Below, piece after piece: positions 1 through 11,920 of a stretch of DNA of 64,000 nucleotides (position 1 is the first letter of the stretch; each line of letters begins with the position of its first letter). The notes below the pieces were generated by a model that saw only the letters and a program-made list of their open reading frames with translations, ran no database searches and was not told the DNA's origin. Source of the stretch: Tragulus kanchil. Its lineage: Eukaryota; Chordata; Mammalia; Artiodactyla; Tragulidae. The stretch spans positions 96,507,001 to 96,571,000 of the forward strand of contig JAIOJX010000005.1 in NCBI GenBank assembly GCA_022376925.1. Direction: 5' to 3'. Position numbers and translations under genes: made by a program.

Positions 1-2119
1 CTGTATATTCATCATATTCCAATATGTAACAGTGCTACATCATTTAATAACCTCATCAGATCCTATTGTCTTCTTGGAAAGAACTAGGTGATAGTGTGAC
101 ATTGCTCAATGGAATATTTTTCTCTTTCTCCTTGTGTTATACAATTACTTTCTGCTAAGCCAAATGGTAAAATAGCAAAGAAGGCAGACAAGGCTATCAG
201 CCCAGCTATAAAATGTGGGCTTAGCATTTTCTGTGACACAGAACAACAACAATCTCTTGATATTTATTATATCAAAACTGCATTATCTCTCTGGACTATT
301 ACTGTTATAATGCTATACATTTTGCTTCCAATTTCACTTACCTCAGTGATACATCATTATTTGCTATGAATGCTTCTCTTGCCACAAGTGAAGGGTAAAA
401 TAGTGATTAGTATTAATATATCAACTCCACCCATAATCAAGAGCAAGTGAGAATGCAGGGATATAGGGCAATGTGTTCTCAATTTCCAGTGTCATTGGTG
501 TGATTCTTTAAATGTGTTTAAATGAAACTATCCAAAAGAGGATAAACTGTTTAAAAGATATATTTTTTCCTGGCTAAACTTTCCTGATCAAAGTTAATTT
601 TATTAAAAAATTAACATTATTATTATGTATGTTACTTTTAATATTTAAGTTCTAAAAATTCTAATCTTCCTCAGTGCATCTAACTTTTGAACTTGCAGGC
701 ATGTATGTGTTTATATGTTAATATATAGAAATATGTGTATGGATGTATAGGTACATGCCAAATATGTGTGTGAATATGTATATATGTATACTCTATACAT
801 AATGTATCCATATGCAATCATACTTATGATTATAATGTCTTACTGCATTTGAGAATCATGAACACTGGCTGTTGATACAAAGTTCCAGCCTTCGTTAAAT
901 TCACTCATTTACTCATTCAACAGCTGATTTACTCAACAAATATTTATTAAGCTTTTTGTGCAAGCCATTAAGCTCATTGATGGATTTTAAAGCAATTAAG
1001 ATTGGTGCTCGTCCTATGAGAGGTGACAGTCCATTAAAGGAAATAAGACAATTATATAAGAAATTATTATACAAGTGAGGATAGTTAAAAATCAGTTGAC
1101 TGATTCCAGTGGAGTACTATTCTTTTACATAAACGGAATTTGGAAAATCTTCATGGAGGATGTGACACCTAAAGTATGTTTTAAACAGTGAAGATAGTTC
1201 CAAAGGTTAAAGAGGACTGGGGCATTTAATCAGGGTAAATGACTTAAGAAACTGCAGAGAGATGGGAAGGAAATTTTGGTTGAACTTGAGTTTCATCACA
1301 TTTGCACAATGTGACCTATATTTTAGGAACTGTTACGAGAGGTAAAGTTAGGAGAGCCGATTGATGGTAGAGGACCTTAAATATATGACTGAAGGGTTTA
1401 ATCTTCAATGTATAAGCAGAAGAGCATCACTGAAGTCTTCATCACTAAGTAAAATGAACGTAGATGGCTTTGTGGGCTTCAGCCAATAGTAGCATAAACT
1501 GTAGATTATTATGAGAAGCCATCAAGCATGGGACTTGTGTCTCAGTCCACCTGAAAATGATAATAAAGGGTTGGATGATGATAGTGTTGAAATGTAAAGG
1601 AGAGGCATCATGCATATTTCTTTCTGTGTGAGTGTTTTAGGCACAGGGAGCAGATTCCTTTTTTTAATAGTATTGGTTTAGGAGAAATCAATAAATTGCT
1701 TCTAAGTTTCATGATTTGTCAACGGAGACCATAGTAACGCCATTAACAAGTACTATAGTATATGGAAATCAAAAGAACAACAGTTATGCAAAAAAGAGGG
1801 AAGTTCTGGATTGAAAGGTAGAAATTCTGTTTATTTAGGGGCCACTTGTTTTATTGAAATTTGTCAGGAAGTGTTCAATACCTGTTCTGTGAATGAAAGC
1901 TCATATTTTCCTTTTGATATGCTTCTTTTAATAATTCTTATTTTCACTTTGAAATTGTCAGTATTGACTCTAATGCACTGAAACTTGTTATATGTTTTAT
2001 ATGTGTCTCACCATTCCTCCATGGGAATCTCCAAGAAACTCAAATGGAAATTATTTTATGTGTTGGTGCATGTTTTCTACCTTTGGAAGAGGTGAACCAC
2101 TTAAAAGGATCATAAAACC
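1..2119. other. AT-rich unique noncoding sequence
   Basis: No coding frame longer than about 86 codons is present and none looks like a known protein. The stretch is AT-rich, with a loose TATG/TGTA-rich patch at about 700-800 and an L2-like piece near 895-975. I recognise nothing else in it. Confidence 0.6.
895..975 (-). repeat. L2-like 3' end fragment
   Basis: The stretch reads as the complement of the L2 LINE tail: repeated CATTTACTCATT-type units followed by CAACAAATATTTATTAAGC. Weak similarity may continue to about 1060. It is old and diverged, and the boundaries are approximate. Confidence 0.5.
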
Positions 2120-2500
2120 ATAACTCATATATATGGAATCTAGAAAGATGGTACTGGTGAACCTATCTGTAGGGCAGCAATACAGATGCGGACATAGAGA
2201 ACAGACTTGTGGACACAGTGCCAGAAGAAGATGGAGAGATGAACTGAAACATACACCTTTCCATATGTAAAACAGATAGCCAGTGGGAATTTGCTGTATG
2301 AAACAGGGAGCTCAAACCTGGTGCTCTCAAACAACGTAAAGGGGTGGGCTAGACTGGGAAGGAGGTTTAAGAGGGAGGAGACGTACATATACCTGTAGCT
2401 GATTCATGTTGATGTATGGCAGAAACTAAAACATTGTTGTAAAGCGGTTGTCCTCCAATTAAAAACAAATACAATAAAATAAAAATACCATTTTATCAGT
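2120..2500 (+). mobile_element. L1 LINE, 3' end (ruminant type)
   Basis: The sequence matches the 3' untranslated end of cetartiodactyl L1: an ATATATGGAATCTAGAAAG start, a middle reading CAGTGGGAATTTGCTGTATG, then CTGATTCATGTTGATGTATG and a tail of A-rich units. It is a 5'-truncated copy. Its last part (from 2313) is repeated at 3396-3583 by the first of the window's tandem duplications. Family assignment rests on recall of the ruminant L1 3' end. Confidence 0.75.
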
Positions 2501-4440
2501 TAAAAAAAAATAAACAATCATAAGCCCAGACAATAGGAAGAGGCCCAGAGATGATACTCTCAGAGTTTACCTCATTTCAAAGTTGACCCTTGTCTTGCTT
2601 TCCCTTTATTTTCCTTCCCTGTCATAGTGCATTTGAATCTACTAATGAGCTCTTTTTGTACTTTTGAACCAGTCTTCCTGAGTCGATTCTGTAGAGTATG
2701 AGAAGCATGATAGGAATAGTATACTAAGAGCTAAAGTAGCACCGGTATACCAGCATATGATCAGGGCTGCATTCCTTCTGGAGGTTTTCAGTAAGATTAC
2801 ATTTCCTTGCCTTTTCAGCTTCTGGAGGCTATGCGTGTTCTTGGTATGTGTCCTGTCCTCCATCTTTAAAGGCAACAAAGTGTCATTGTCAAAGCTCTTA
2901 CCCTTTGGTCACCCTCAAGCCCTTGTGATTGCATAGTACCTGCTTGAGTCATCCATGATGATCTTCCCATCTTGAGATCCTTAAATTAAGAATCTTTTTG
3001 CAAAACCCTTTTTGCCATGCAAAATCACAGTTTTAGGAATTACGACTTGAACATCTTTGGAGTGGAGGTAGGAGCATTAGTTTGTCTGCCACTTAGAATC
3101 CTTAGTGGTAAAGCCCAGGAATCTGCATTTTCATAAGCTTGTCCAGGTGATTTTGTGCAACTGTGGAGGAATGAGCAGTCAAAAGATTTTAAAGCCAGGC
3201 TTGTGTTCTCCTTGGCAGTGTAATTCCTTCTGATGTGTAGTGCATTTCCTAACTAGTGCTTCCAGTCAGTTCCCATGTGCTCTTCTCCATGATCAAATTA
3301 CTTTCCTTGAAATAGATATTGTATCTGTATTCTTTTTCAGATTCTTTTCCTATCTCTACCTCTCTAGCTCTTGTTTCTCAGCAATCATAAGCTGCCAAAC
3401 CTGGTGCTCTCAAACAACGTAAAGGGGTGGGCTAGACTGGGAAGGAGGTTTAAGAGGGAGGAGACGTACATATACCTGTAGCTGATTCATGTTGATGTAT
3501 GGCAGAAACTAAAACATTGTTGTAAAGCGGTTGTCCTCCAATTAAAAACAAATACAATAAAATAAAAATACCATTTTATCAGTTAAAAAAAAATAAACAA
3601 TCATAAGCCCAGACAATAGGAAGAGGCCCAGAGATGATACTCTCAGAGTTTACCTCATTTCAAAGTTGACCCTTGTCTTGCTTTCCCTTTATTTTCCTTC
3701 CCTGTCATAGTGCATTTGAATCTACTAATGAGCTCTTTTTGTACTTTTGAACCAGTCTTCCTGAGTCGATTCTGTAGAGTATGAGAAGCATGATAGGAAT
3801 AGTATACTAAGAGCTAAAGTAGCACCGGTATACCAGCATATGATCAGGGCTGCATTCCTTCTGGAGGTTTTCAGTAAGATTACATTTCCTTGCCTTTTCA
3901 GCTTCTGGAGGCTATGCGTGTTCTTGGTATGTGTCCTGTCCTCCATCTTTAAAGGCAACAAAGTGTCATTGTCAAAGCTCTTACCCTTTGGTCACCCTCA
4001 AGCCCTTGTGATTGCATAGTACCTGCTTGAGTCATCCATGATGATCTTCCCATCTTGAGATCCTTAAATTAAGAATCTTTTTGCAAAACCCTTTTTGCCA
4101 TGCAAAATCACAGTTTTAGGAATTACGACTTGAACATCTTTGGAGTGGAGGTAGGAGCATTAGTTTGTCTGCCACTTAGAATCCTTAGTGGTAAAGCCCA
4201 GGAATCTGCATTTTCATAAGCTTGTCCAGGTGATTTTGTGCAACTGTGGAGGAATGAGCAGTCAAAAGATTTTAAAGCCAGGCTTGTGTTCTCCTTGGCA
4301 GTGTAATTCCTTCTGATGTGTAGTGCATTTCCTAACTAGTGCTTCCAGTCAGTTCCCATGTGCTCTTCTCCATGATCAAATTACTTTCCTTGAAATAGAT
4401 ATTGTATCTGTATTATTTTTCTGATTCCATTCCCTATCTC
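2313..4440 (+). repeat. Tandem direct duplication 1 (unit 1083 bp)
   Basis: Copy 1 is 2313-3395 and copy 2 is 3396 to about 4440. Identity is near perfect until the last 60 bases of copy 1, where the sequence after GTATCTGTATT differs by several small indels and substitutions. The unit begins inside an L1 tail and ends in unrelated DNA, so its edges match no element. Probable assembly artefact. Confidence 0.95.
2730..3062 (+). repeat. Ancient mammalian interspersed repeat (family not named)
   Basis: It carries the series 'ctgcattccttctggagg', 'cttctggaggctatgcg' and 'gagatccttaaattaagaa', which I recognise as one old mammalian repeat also seen at 6965-7400, 18006-18440 and 55290-55640. It is duplicated at 3813-4145. 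I do not assign a family name with confidence. A screen against mammalian repeat consensus sequences would settle it. Confidence 0.55.
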
Positions 4441-6580
4441 TACCTCTCTAGCTCTTGTCTCAAAACTATCTGAAACATAGGCTGGGAGATAGCCTTACTT
4501 CCCAAAGTTTGGAAATTAGGAGCTTTTGGTCTTACAGCTGTGCAAGGAAACACTCCAATTTCCCATTTTTCCCTTCTGGATATGTCCTCAAACCTGTATA
4601 TTTTTGCTTGAGCTCCCCTTACCTGGAATATCTTAACTAAATGCAAGAAGTGGAAGTCAGTGCTACAGCGCTCTTCTAAAGCTACAAGCAGTCACGTGAT
4701 CTGCCTTGTAAGTTAGTAAAGATGATTGTTTCACTGAATACAAGACCAAGCTTTGTTAACTTTTCAGAATATGATACCCATTTTGACAGTTCCAGCCATC
4801 TAACATTTATGACAGTGTCTCATATCTCTGTTGTTAGAACAGCATGTCACTCCAGGATGCCTGTTTATCTATTAAAGACGGTAGGCAAAATTGTACCAGC
4901 AAGTAAACTAAAAATACTCATGCAGATGTTCCTGGTCATCAGTGATTTTCCTCTATAAGGGGATTCAGAGACCTATATTCTGTCTTATCTACTGCCTCCC
5001 GCATCCTTAAAGTTCTTATCCTGATCTGCATCCAATCAGTAGAAGAGAACAAGGGAAGAATATAAAAAATAATGCATATCCTTTCCACTCACATTCAGTT
5101 GGATAGAATTCAGTAACATGAGTTACATGGCACATCTAATTTCAGTTAAATCAAGCAAATGTAATCTAGTCATATTCAGAGGAAGAAGGAATAGATTTGT
5201 TTTGTTCTTGGGTAAACAGTTAACGGTCAGCAAATGATTATTTATGTCTTTACTTGGATTATTTGTTGTATCTTATAAATAAATAGAAACTTGATTCAAC
5301 TCATGTAAATCTATCTGTAATATATTTCATGTAATCTCAGACAGACAGAAATTTAACAAATCTGTTCTGATAATCGCCCACTTAGAATCCTTAGTGGTAA
5401 AGCCCAGGAATCTGCATTTTCATAAGCTTGTCCAGGTGATTTTGTGCAACTGTGGAGGAATGAGCAGTCAAAAGATTTTAAAGCCAGGCTTGTGTTCTCC
5501 TTGGCAGTGTAATTCCTTCTGATGTGTAGTGCATTTCCTAACTAGTGCTTCCAGTCAGTTCCCATGTGCTCTTCTCCATGATCAAATTACTTTCCTTGAA
5601 ATAGATATTGTATCTGTATTATTTTTCTGATTCCATTCCCTATCTCTACCTCTCTAGCTCTTGTCTCAAAACTATCTGAAACATAGGCTGGGAGATAGCC
5701 TTACTTCCAATGTTTGGAAATTAGGAGCTTTTGGTCTTACAGCTGTGCAAGGAAACACTCCAATTTCCCATTTTTCCCTTCTGGATATGTCCTCAAACCT
5801 GTATATTTTTGCTTGAGCTCCCCTTACCTGGAATATCTTAACTAAATGCAAGAAGTGGAAGTCAGTGCTACAGCGCTCTTCTAAAGCTACAAGCAGTCAC
5901 GTGATCTGCCTTGTAAGTTAGTAAAGATGATTGTTTCACTGAATACAAGACCAAGCTTTGTTAACTTTTCAGAATATGATACCCATTTTGACAGTTCCAG
6001 CCATCTAACATTTATGACAGTGTCTCATATCTCTGTTGTTAGAACAGCATGTCACTCCAGGATGCCTGTTTATCTATTAAAGACGGTAGGCAAAATTGTA
6101 CCAGCAAGTAAACTAAAAATACTCATGCAGATGTTCCTGGTCATCAGTGATTTTCCTCTATAAGGGGATTCAGAGACCTATATTCTGTCTTATCTACTGC
6201 CTCCCGCATCCTTAAAGTTCTTATCCTGATCTGCATCCAATCAGTAGAAGAGAACAAGGGAAGAATATAAAAAATAATGCATATCCTTTCCACTCACATT
6301 CAGTTGGATAGAATTCAGTAACATGAGTTACATGGCACATCTAATTTCAGTTAAATCAAGCAAATGTAATCTAGTCATATTCAGAGGAAGAAGGAATAGA
6401 TTTGTTTTGTTCTTGGGTAAACAGTTAACGGTCAGCAAATGATTATTTATGTCTTTACTTGGATTATTTGTTGTATCTTATAAATAAATAGAAACTTGAT
6501 TCAACTCATGTAAATCTATCTGTAATATATTTCATGTAATCTCAGACAGACAGAAATTTAACAAATCTGTTCTGATAATC
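4172..6580 (+). repeat. Tandem direct duplication 2 (unit 1206 bp)
   Basis: Copy 1 is 4172-5377 and copy 2 is 5378 to about 6580. Copy 1 starts inside copy 2 of the preceding duplication, so 4172-4440 exists three times (also near 3089 and 5378). One small difference (CCCAAAG against CCAATG near 4502/5707) shifts the offset by one base. No recognised gene or element lies inside. Confidence 0.95.
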
Positions 6581-8485
6581 TTTTAAAGAGTTTGGGTCAG
6601 ATTCTGGTTCCAAAAATGTAAGGTGGTAGGGAAGGGAATTTTTCAGTCTGGTATCCAGAAACATTCTTCCCTGAAGTACCATTCTCACAAATGCTTTAAA
6701 CTATCACACCATGGATTGCTACTCACAGAATGACTCCCTGAAGTCTGTTGCTGGACAGAGATTCTCTCAATAACTAGAGTCATTTGGAAACAAAATTGAC
6801 AACATATGTCTAATTAGAAAGGGTCGGTCCACTCTACCTAACTCCTTGCTTTTCTCTTTAAATTAGTCCCACGTGTTCTGGAGGTGTAAATATAGATGTA
6901 GGGATGAGAAATGCGCTTCAGCATGTATTCTCTGTCTAACCTGATTGAATCACGTGATTCTTTATGCATGTTATTAGTTTCTTATGCCTATTGTAACAAA
7001 ATGTCAAAAACTTGGTGACTTAAAACAACAGAAATGTATTATCTCACAATTTTGGAGGCCAGGAGTCTGAATTAAGACTGGTCTGACACCAGAGTGCTAG
7101 CAGTGCTGGTCACTCTCCAGAAGCTCTAAAAGAGAATCTTTTCCTGTTTCTTCAAGTCTAGTGACTTCTAATAGTCCCTGGTTTTTGCCATGTCCTTCCA
7201 ATTTAAAATCCCTCTGCTTTGTCTACACATCACCTAATTCTTTTTAGAGAGAATTCTTTGCTACTAATTCTTTGCTGCTTTGTTACAAGGGCACTTAATA
7301 TTACAATTAGGACCGACCAGGGTAATCTAGGATAATCTCACCATCTCAAGAGCCTTATTTTAATAAATCTGTACACTTTTATATACATAGACTTTTCCCT
7401 CAAGAGCCTTCACAGAGGAGAAGGTCTAATTTCAGTTAAATCAAGCAAATGTAATCTAGTCATATTCAGAGGAAGAAGGAATAGATTTGTTTTGTTCTTG
7501 GGTAAACAGTTAACGGTCAGCAAATGATTATTTATGTCTTTACTTGGATTATTTGTTGTATCTTATAAATAAATAGAAACTTGATTCAACTCATGTAAAT
7601 CTATCTGTAATATATTTCATGTAATCTCAGACAGACAGAAATTTAACAAATCTGTTCTGATAATCTTTTAAAGAGTTTGGGTCAGATTCTGGTTCCAAAA
7701 ATGTAAGGTGGTAGGGAAGGGAATTTTTCAGTCTGGTATCCAGAAACATTCTTCCCTGAAGTACCATTCTCACAAATGCTTTAAACTATCACACCATGGA
7801 TTGCTACTCACAGAATGACTCCCTGAAGTCTGTTGCTGGACAGAGATTCTCTCAATAACTAGAGTCATTTGGAAACAAAATTGACAACATATGTCTAATT
7901 AGAAAGGGTCGGTCCACTCTACCTAACTCCTTGCTTTTCTCTTTAAATTAGTCCCACGTGTTCTGGAGGTGTAAATATAGATGTAGGGATGAGAAATGCG
8001 CTTCAGCATGTATTCTCTGTCTAACCTGATTGAATCACGTGATTCTTTATGCATGTTATTAGTTTCTTATGCCTATTGTAACAAAATGTCAAAAACTTGG
8101 TGACTTAAAACAACAGAAATGTATTATCTCACAATTTTGGAGGCCAGGAGTCTGAATTAAGACTGGTCTGACACCAGAGTGCTAGCAGTGCTGGTCACTC
8201 TCCAGAAGCTCTAAAAGAGAATCTTTTCCTGTTTCTTCAAGTCTAGTGACTTCTAATAGTCCCTGGTTTTTGCCATGTCCTTCCAATTTAAAATCCCTCT
8301 GCTTTGTCTACACATCACCTAATTCTTTTTAGAGAGAATTCTTTGCTACTAATTCTTTGCTGCTTTGTTACAAGGGCACTTAATATTACAATTAGGACCG
8401 ACCAGGGTAATCTAGGATAATCTCACCATCTCAAGAGCCTTATTTTAATAAATCTGTACACTTTTATATACGCATAGACTTTTCC
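6340..8485 (+). repeat. Tandem direct duplication 3 (unit 1085 bp)
   Basis: Copy 1 is 6340-7424 and copy 2 is 7425 to about 8485. The first 240 bases are also present at 5135, so they occur three times. Copy 1 becomes unlike copy 2 in its last 35 bases (TATACATAGAC against TATACGCATAGAC, then unrelated sequence). Confidence 0.95.
6965..7400 (+). repeat. Ancient mammalian interspersed repeat, second copy
   Basis: It has the features of the 2730-3062 repeat, with more of its left part: 'cttaaaacaacagaaatg', 'ttttggaggccaggagtc' and a right part reading AGGATAATCTCACCATCTC. It is repeated at 8050-8552 in the second copy of the duplication, where the right end continues to a GGACTAGGACCAG stretch. 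Confidence 0.55.
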
Positions 8486-8552
8486 CCAAACATGGTAACA
8501 TTTTTTGATGAGTTTCAGGGACTAGGACCAGATATTTTGAGTTGAGGAGACC

Positions 8553-9497
8553 ATTTCTTTTAACCTTTCCACAGTTTATTATCAGTATTCCAATGAGTCA
8601 CATCCATTTCTCTTGCAGAATGCTTTCACTGCCTCCCAGCATCCCTCCAAATCTCAATCCATCCCAGTATCAACTCGAGTCCAAAATCACATCTCATTTT
8701 CATTAGCTCCAGAGTCTCAAATAGCATCTATAAGTACATCAGTCAAGTATGGGTGAGACTCTAGGTATGATTCATCCTGATATAAAATTTGTCCCCATCT
8801 GCAGGCCTCTGAAGCTACAAAACAAGCTATCTATTCCCAAAATACAGCAGTAGGACACATACAGTACAGCATTTATAGCTATTCCCATTCCAAAAAAGGA
8901 TAAAAAAATTTAAAAAAGATGTCATCAGTTTCAAGCAATTTTAAAATCCAGTTGGGAAAATTTCATTAGGTTTCAAGGCCTAGAAGTAAATCCTCTGTGG
9001 CTCTCAGTTCCACCCAGCAGCTCAAGTCTCTGCTCTCAGAGGCATTCTTTTTCTTGAAGTATAGCTCATTTGCAGCAGAATGGTTTTATAAACCTATTTC
9101 ATGATGGTAGAATTTTAGAATTCTGACAGTCTTTTCACTTTTTCATTTCATCTTTTCTCTGCCATGATTGGGCCAAACTGGTAGTGTTTCTGCTGATATG
9201 ACGTTACCATGAAGGTCTCCAATGAATGCTATGAGAATTAACAGCATTAGACAAGGGGTTCACCACAGATCTTACTGGGATAATCACATCTCTTTTCCTG
9301 GATTCTGTTGAGATTGCTAAATGGCCCCATGCCTAATTTGTTCACTATTAGCAAAAAGTTTCTCCTTCATGGATCACAGCCTCGTTGTGTGGAAGGGGCT
9401 CGCATAACTCAGTGAAGCCATGCACCATGCCATCCAGGGCACCCAAGATGGATGGTAACAGTGAAAAGTTGTGACAAAACTGGGTCCACTGCACTGA
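8553..9497. other. Unique noncoding sequence
   Basis: I see no coding frame and no repeat I can name. It lies between the old repeat on the left and Bov-tA fragments on the right. Confidence 0.5.
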
Positions 9498-9548
9498 AGG
9501 AGGAAACGGAAACTCACTCCAGTATTCTTGTCTGGAGAGTCCCATGTA
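9498..9548 (+). mobile_element. Bov-tA SINE fragment
   Basis: GAAACTCACTCCAGTATTCTTG followed by GGAGAGTCCCATG matches the middle of Bov-tA. Neither end of the element is present. Confidence 0.6.
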
Positions 9549-9625
9549 TTAAACAGCAAAAAGATATGACACCAGAAGATGAGCCCCCTAGGTCTGAAGG
9601 TGTCCAATATGTTACTGGGCAAGGG

Positions 9626-9834
9626 TATGCTTAGTCCCTCGCTTGTGTCTGACTGCAACCATATGGACTGTAACCTGCCAGGTTCCTCTGTCCGTGGGAT
9701 TTTCCAGGCAAGAATACTGGAGTGGGTTGAAATTTCCTCCTCTAGTGGATCTTCCTGACCCAGAGGCCAAACTCACTTTTCTTATATCTCCTGCATTGGC
9801 AGGCAGATTCTTTACCACTGAGACACCGGGAAGT
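9626..9834 (-). mobile_element. Bov-tA SINE
   Basis: Read on the minus strand it has the tRNA-like head (CCCGGTGTCTCAGTGGTAAAG, the A-box region), the GGAATACTCCAGTATTCTTGCCTGG-type body in diverged form, and the BovB-derived tail. Its first 80 plus-strand bases from 9751 are repeated at 10841-10923 because a tandem duplication starts inside it. Confidence 0.8.
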
Positions 9835-11920
9835 TACTAATAGCTCCAGTAAGAATGAAGCAGCTTGACCAAAGCAGAAACAATGCTCTGATTTGGATGT
9901 GTCTGGTGGTGAAAGTGAAGTCCAATACTGTGAAGAACAATATTGCATAAGGACCCAGAATCTTAGATTAATGAACCAAGGTAAATTGAACATGGTCAAG
10001 CAGGAGATGGCAAGAGTAAACATCAACATTGTAGCAATCAGTGAACTAAAATGGACAGGAATGAACAGATTTAAATCAAATGACCATCATATCTACTACT
10101 ATGGGCAAAAATACCTTAGAAGAAATGGAGTAGCCTTCATAGTCAACAAAATAGTCCAAAGTGCAGTACTTGGATGCAGTCTCAAAAAGTGACAAATGAT
10201 CTCGGTTCATTGCCAAGGTACACCATTCAGCATCAAGTCTCTGTCCCAAGCACTGATGCACAGGAAGCAGAAGCTGAGTGGTTCTGTGAATACATCAGAA
10301 AACTTTCTAGAACTAACATCAAAAGAAAAAAAAAAAAAAAGATATTATTTTCATCATACAGGATTGGAATGCAAAAGTAGGTAGTCAAGAGATACCAGAA
10401 ATAATAGGCAAGTTTGGGCTTGGAACAGAATTTGTGAAGAGAATATATTGGTCATAGCAAACACCCTTTTCCAACAACCCAAGAGTTGATTCTACACACG
10501 GGCATCACCAGATGATGAATGCCAAGATCAGATTATGTTCCTTGCAGTCAAAGATGGAGAAGTGCTATACAGACTGCAAAAAAATTGAAAAAGCAACAAC
10601 CTAGAGCTAACTGTGGCTCAGGTCATGAATTCCTTATTGCAAAATTCAGACTTAAATTAAAAGTAGGGAAAGTAGAGAATTGAAGAAAGTAGAAACCACT
10701 AGGCCATTCAGGTATGACCTAAATCAAACTCTTTATGATTATACAGTGGAAGTGACAAATAGATTCAAGGTATTAGATCATAGATAGAATGCCTGGAGGA
10801 CTATGAACAGAGGTTCCTAACATTGGGGGAAACCAAAATGCTTCCTGACCCAGAGGCCAAACTCACTTCTTATATCTCCTGCATTGGCAGGCAGATTCTT
10901 TACCACTGAGACACCGGGAAGTTACTAATAGCTCCAGTAAGAATGAAGCAGCTTGACCAAAGCAGAAACAATGCTCTGATTTGGATGTGTCTGGTGGTGA
11001 AAGTGAAGTCCAATACTGTGAAGAACAATATTGCATAAGGACCCAGAATCTTAGATTAATGAACCAAGGTAAATTGAACATGGTCAAGCAGGAGATGGCA
11101 AGAGTAAACATCAACATTGTAGCAATCAGTGAACTAAAATGGACAGGAATGAACAGATTTAAATCAAATGACCATCATATCTACTACTATGGGCAAAAAT
11201 ACCTTAGAAGAAATGGAGTAGCCTTCATAGTCAACAAAATAGTCCAAAGTGCAGTACTTGGATGCAGTCTCAAAAAGTGACAAATGATCTCGGTTCATTG
11301 CCAAGGTACACCATTCAGCATCAAGTCTCTGTCCCAAGCACTGATGCACAGGAAGCAGAAGCTGAGTGGTTCTGTGAATACATCAGAAAACTTTCTAGAA
11401 CTAACATCAAAAGAAAAAAAAAAAAAAAGATATTATTTTCATCATACAGGATTGGAATGCAAAAGTAGGTAGTCAAGAGATACCAGAAATAATAGGCAAG
11501 TTTGGGCTTGGAACAGAATTTGTGAAGAGAATATATTGGTCATAGCAAACACCCTTTTCCAACAACCCAAGAGTTGATTCTACACACGGGCATCACCAGA
11601 TGATGAATGCCAAGATCAGATTATGTTCCTTGCAGTCAAAGATGGAGAAGTGCTATACAGACTGCAAAAAAATTGAAAAAGCAACAACCTAGAGCTAACT
11701 GTGGCTCAGGTCATGAATTCCTTATTGCAAAATTCAGACTTAAATTAAAAGTAGGGAAAGTAGAGAATTGAAGAAAGTAGGGAAACCACTAGGCCATTCA
11801 GGTATGACCTAAATCAAACTCTTTATGATTATACAGTGGAAGTGACAAATAGATTCAAGGTATTAGATCATAGATAGAATGCCTGGAGGACTATGAACAG
11901 AGGTTCCTAACATTGGACAG
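9751..11920 (+). repeat. Tandem direct duplication 4 (unit about 1090 bp)
   Basis: Copy 1 is 9751-10840 and copy 2 is 10841 to about 11920. It starts within a Bov-tA SINE and ends within BovB. The first bases of copy 2 lack two T residues of copy 1 (CACTTTTC against CACTTC). The last 35 bases of copy 1 (GGGGGAAACCAAAATG) do not match copy 2, which reads GGACAGGAGACAGG there as intact BovB does. Confidence 0.95.

Noticed and set aside
2642..2878. 78-codon frame identical at 3725-3961, as if a duplicated gene
   Set aside because: It lies in an old interspersed repeat and is copied by duplication 1.
9742..10029. tRNA-like heads of SINEs as tRNA genes
   Set aside because: The A- and B-box-like segments belong to Bov-tA or CHR SINE heads and none folds into a complete tRNA with an acceptor stem that I can see.
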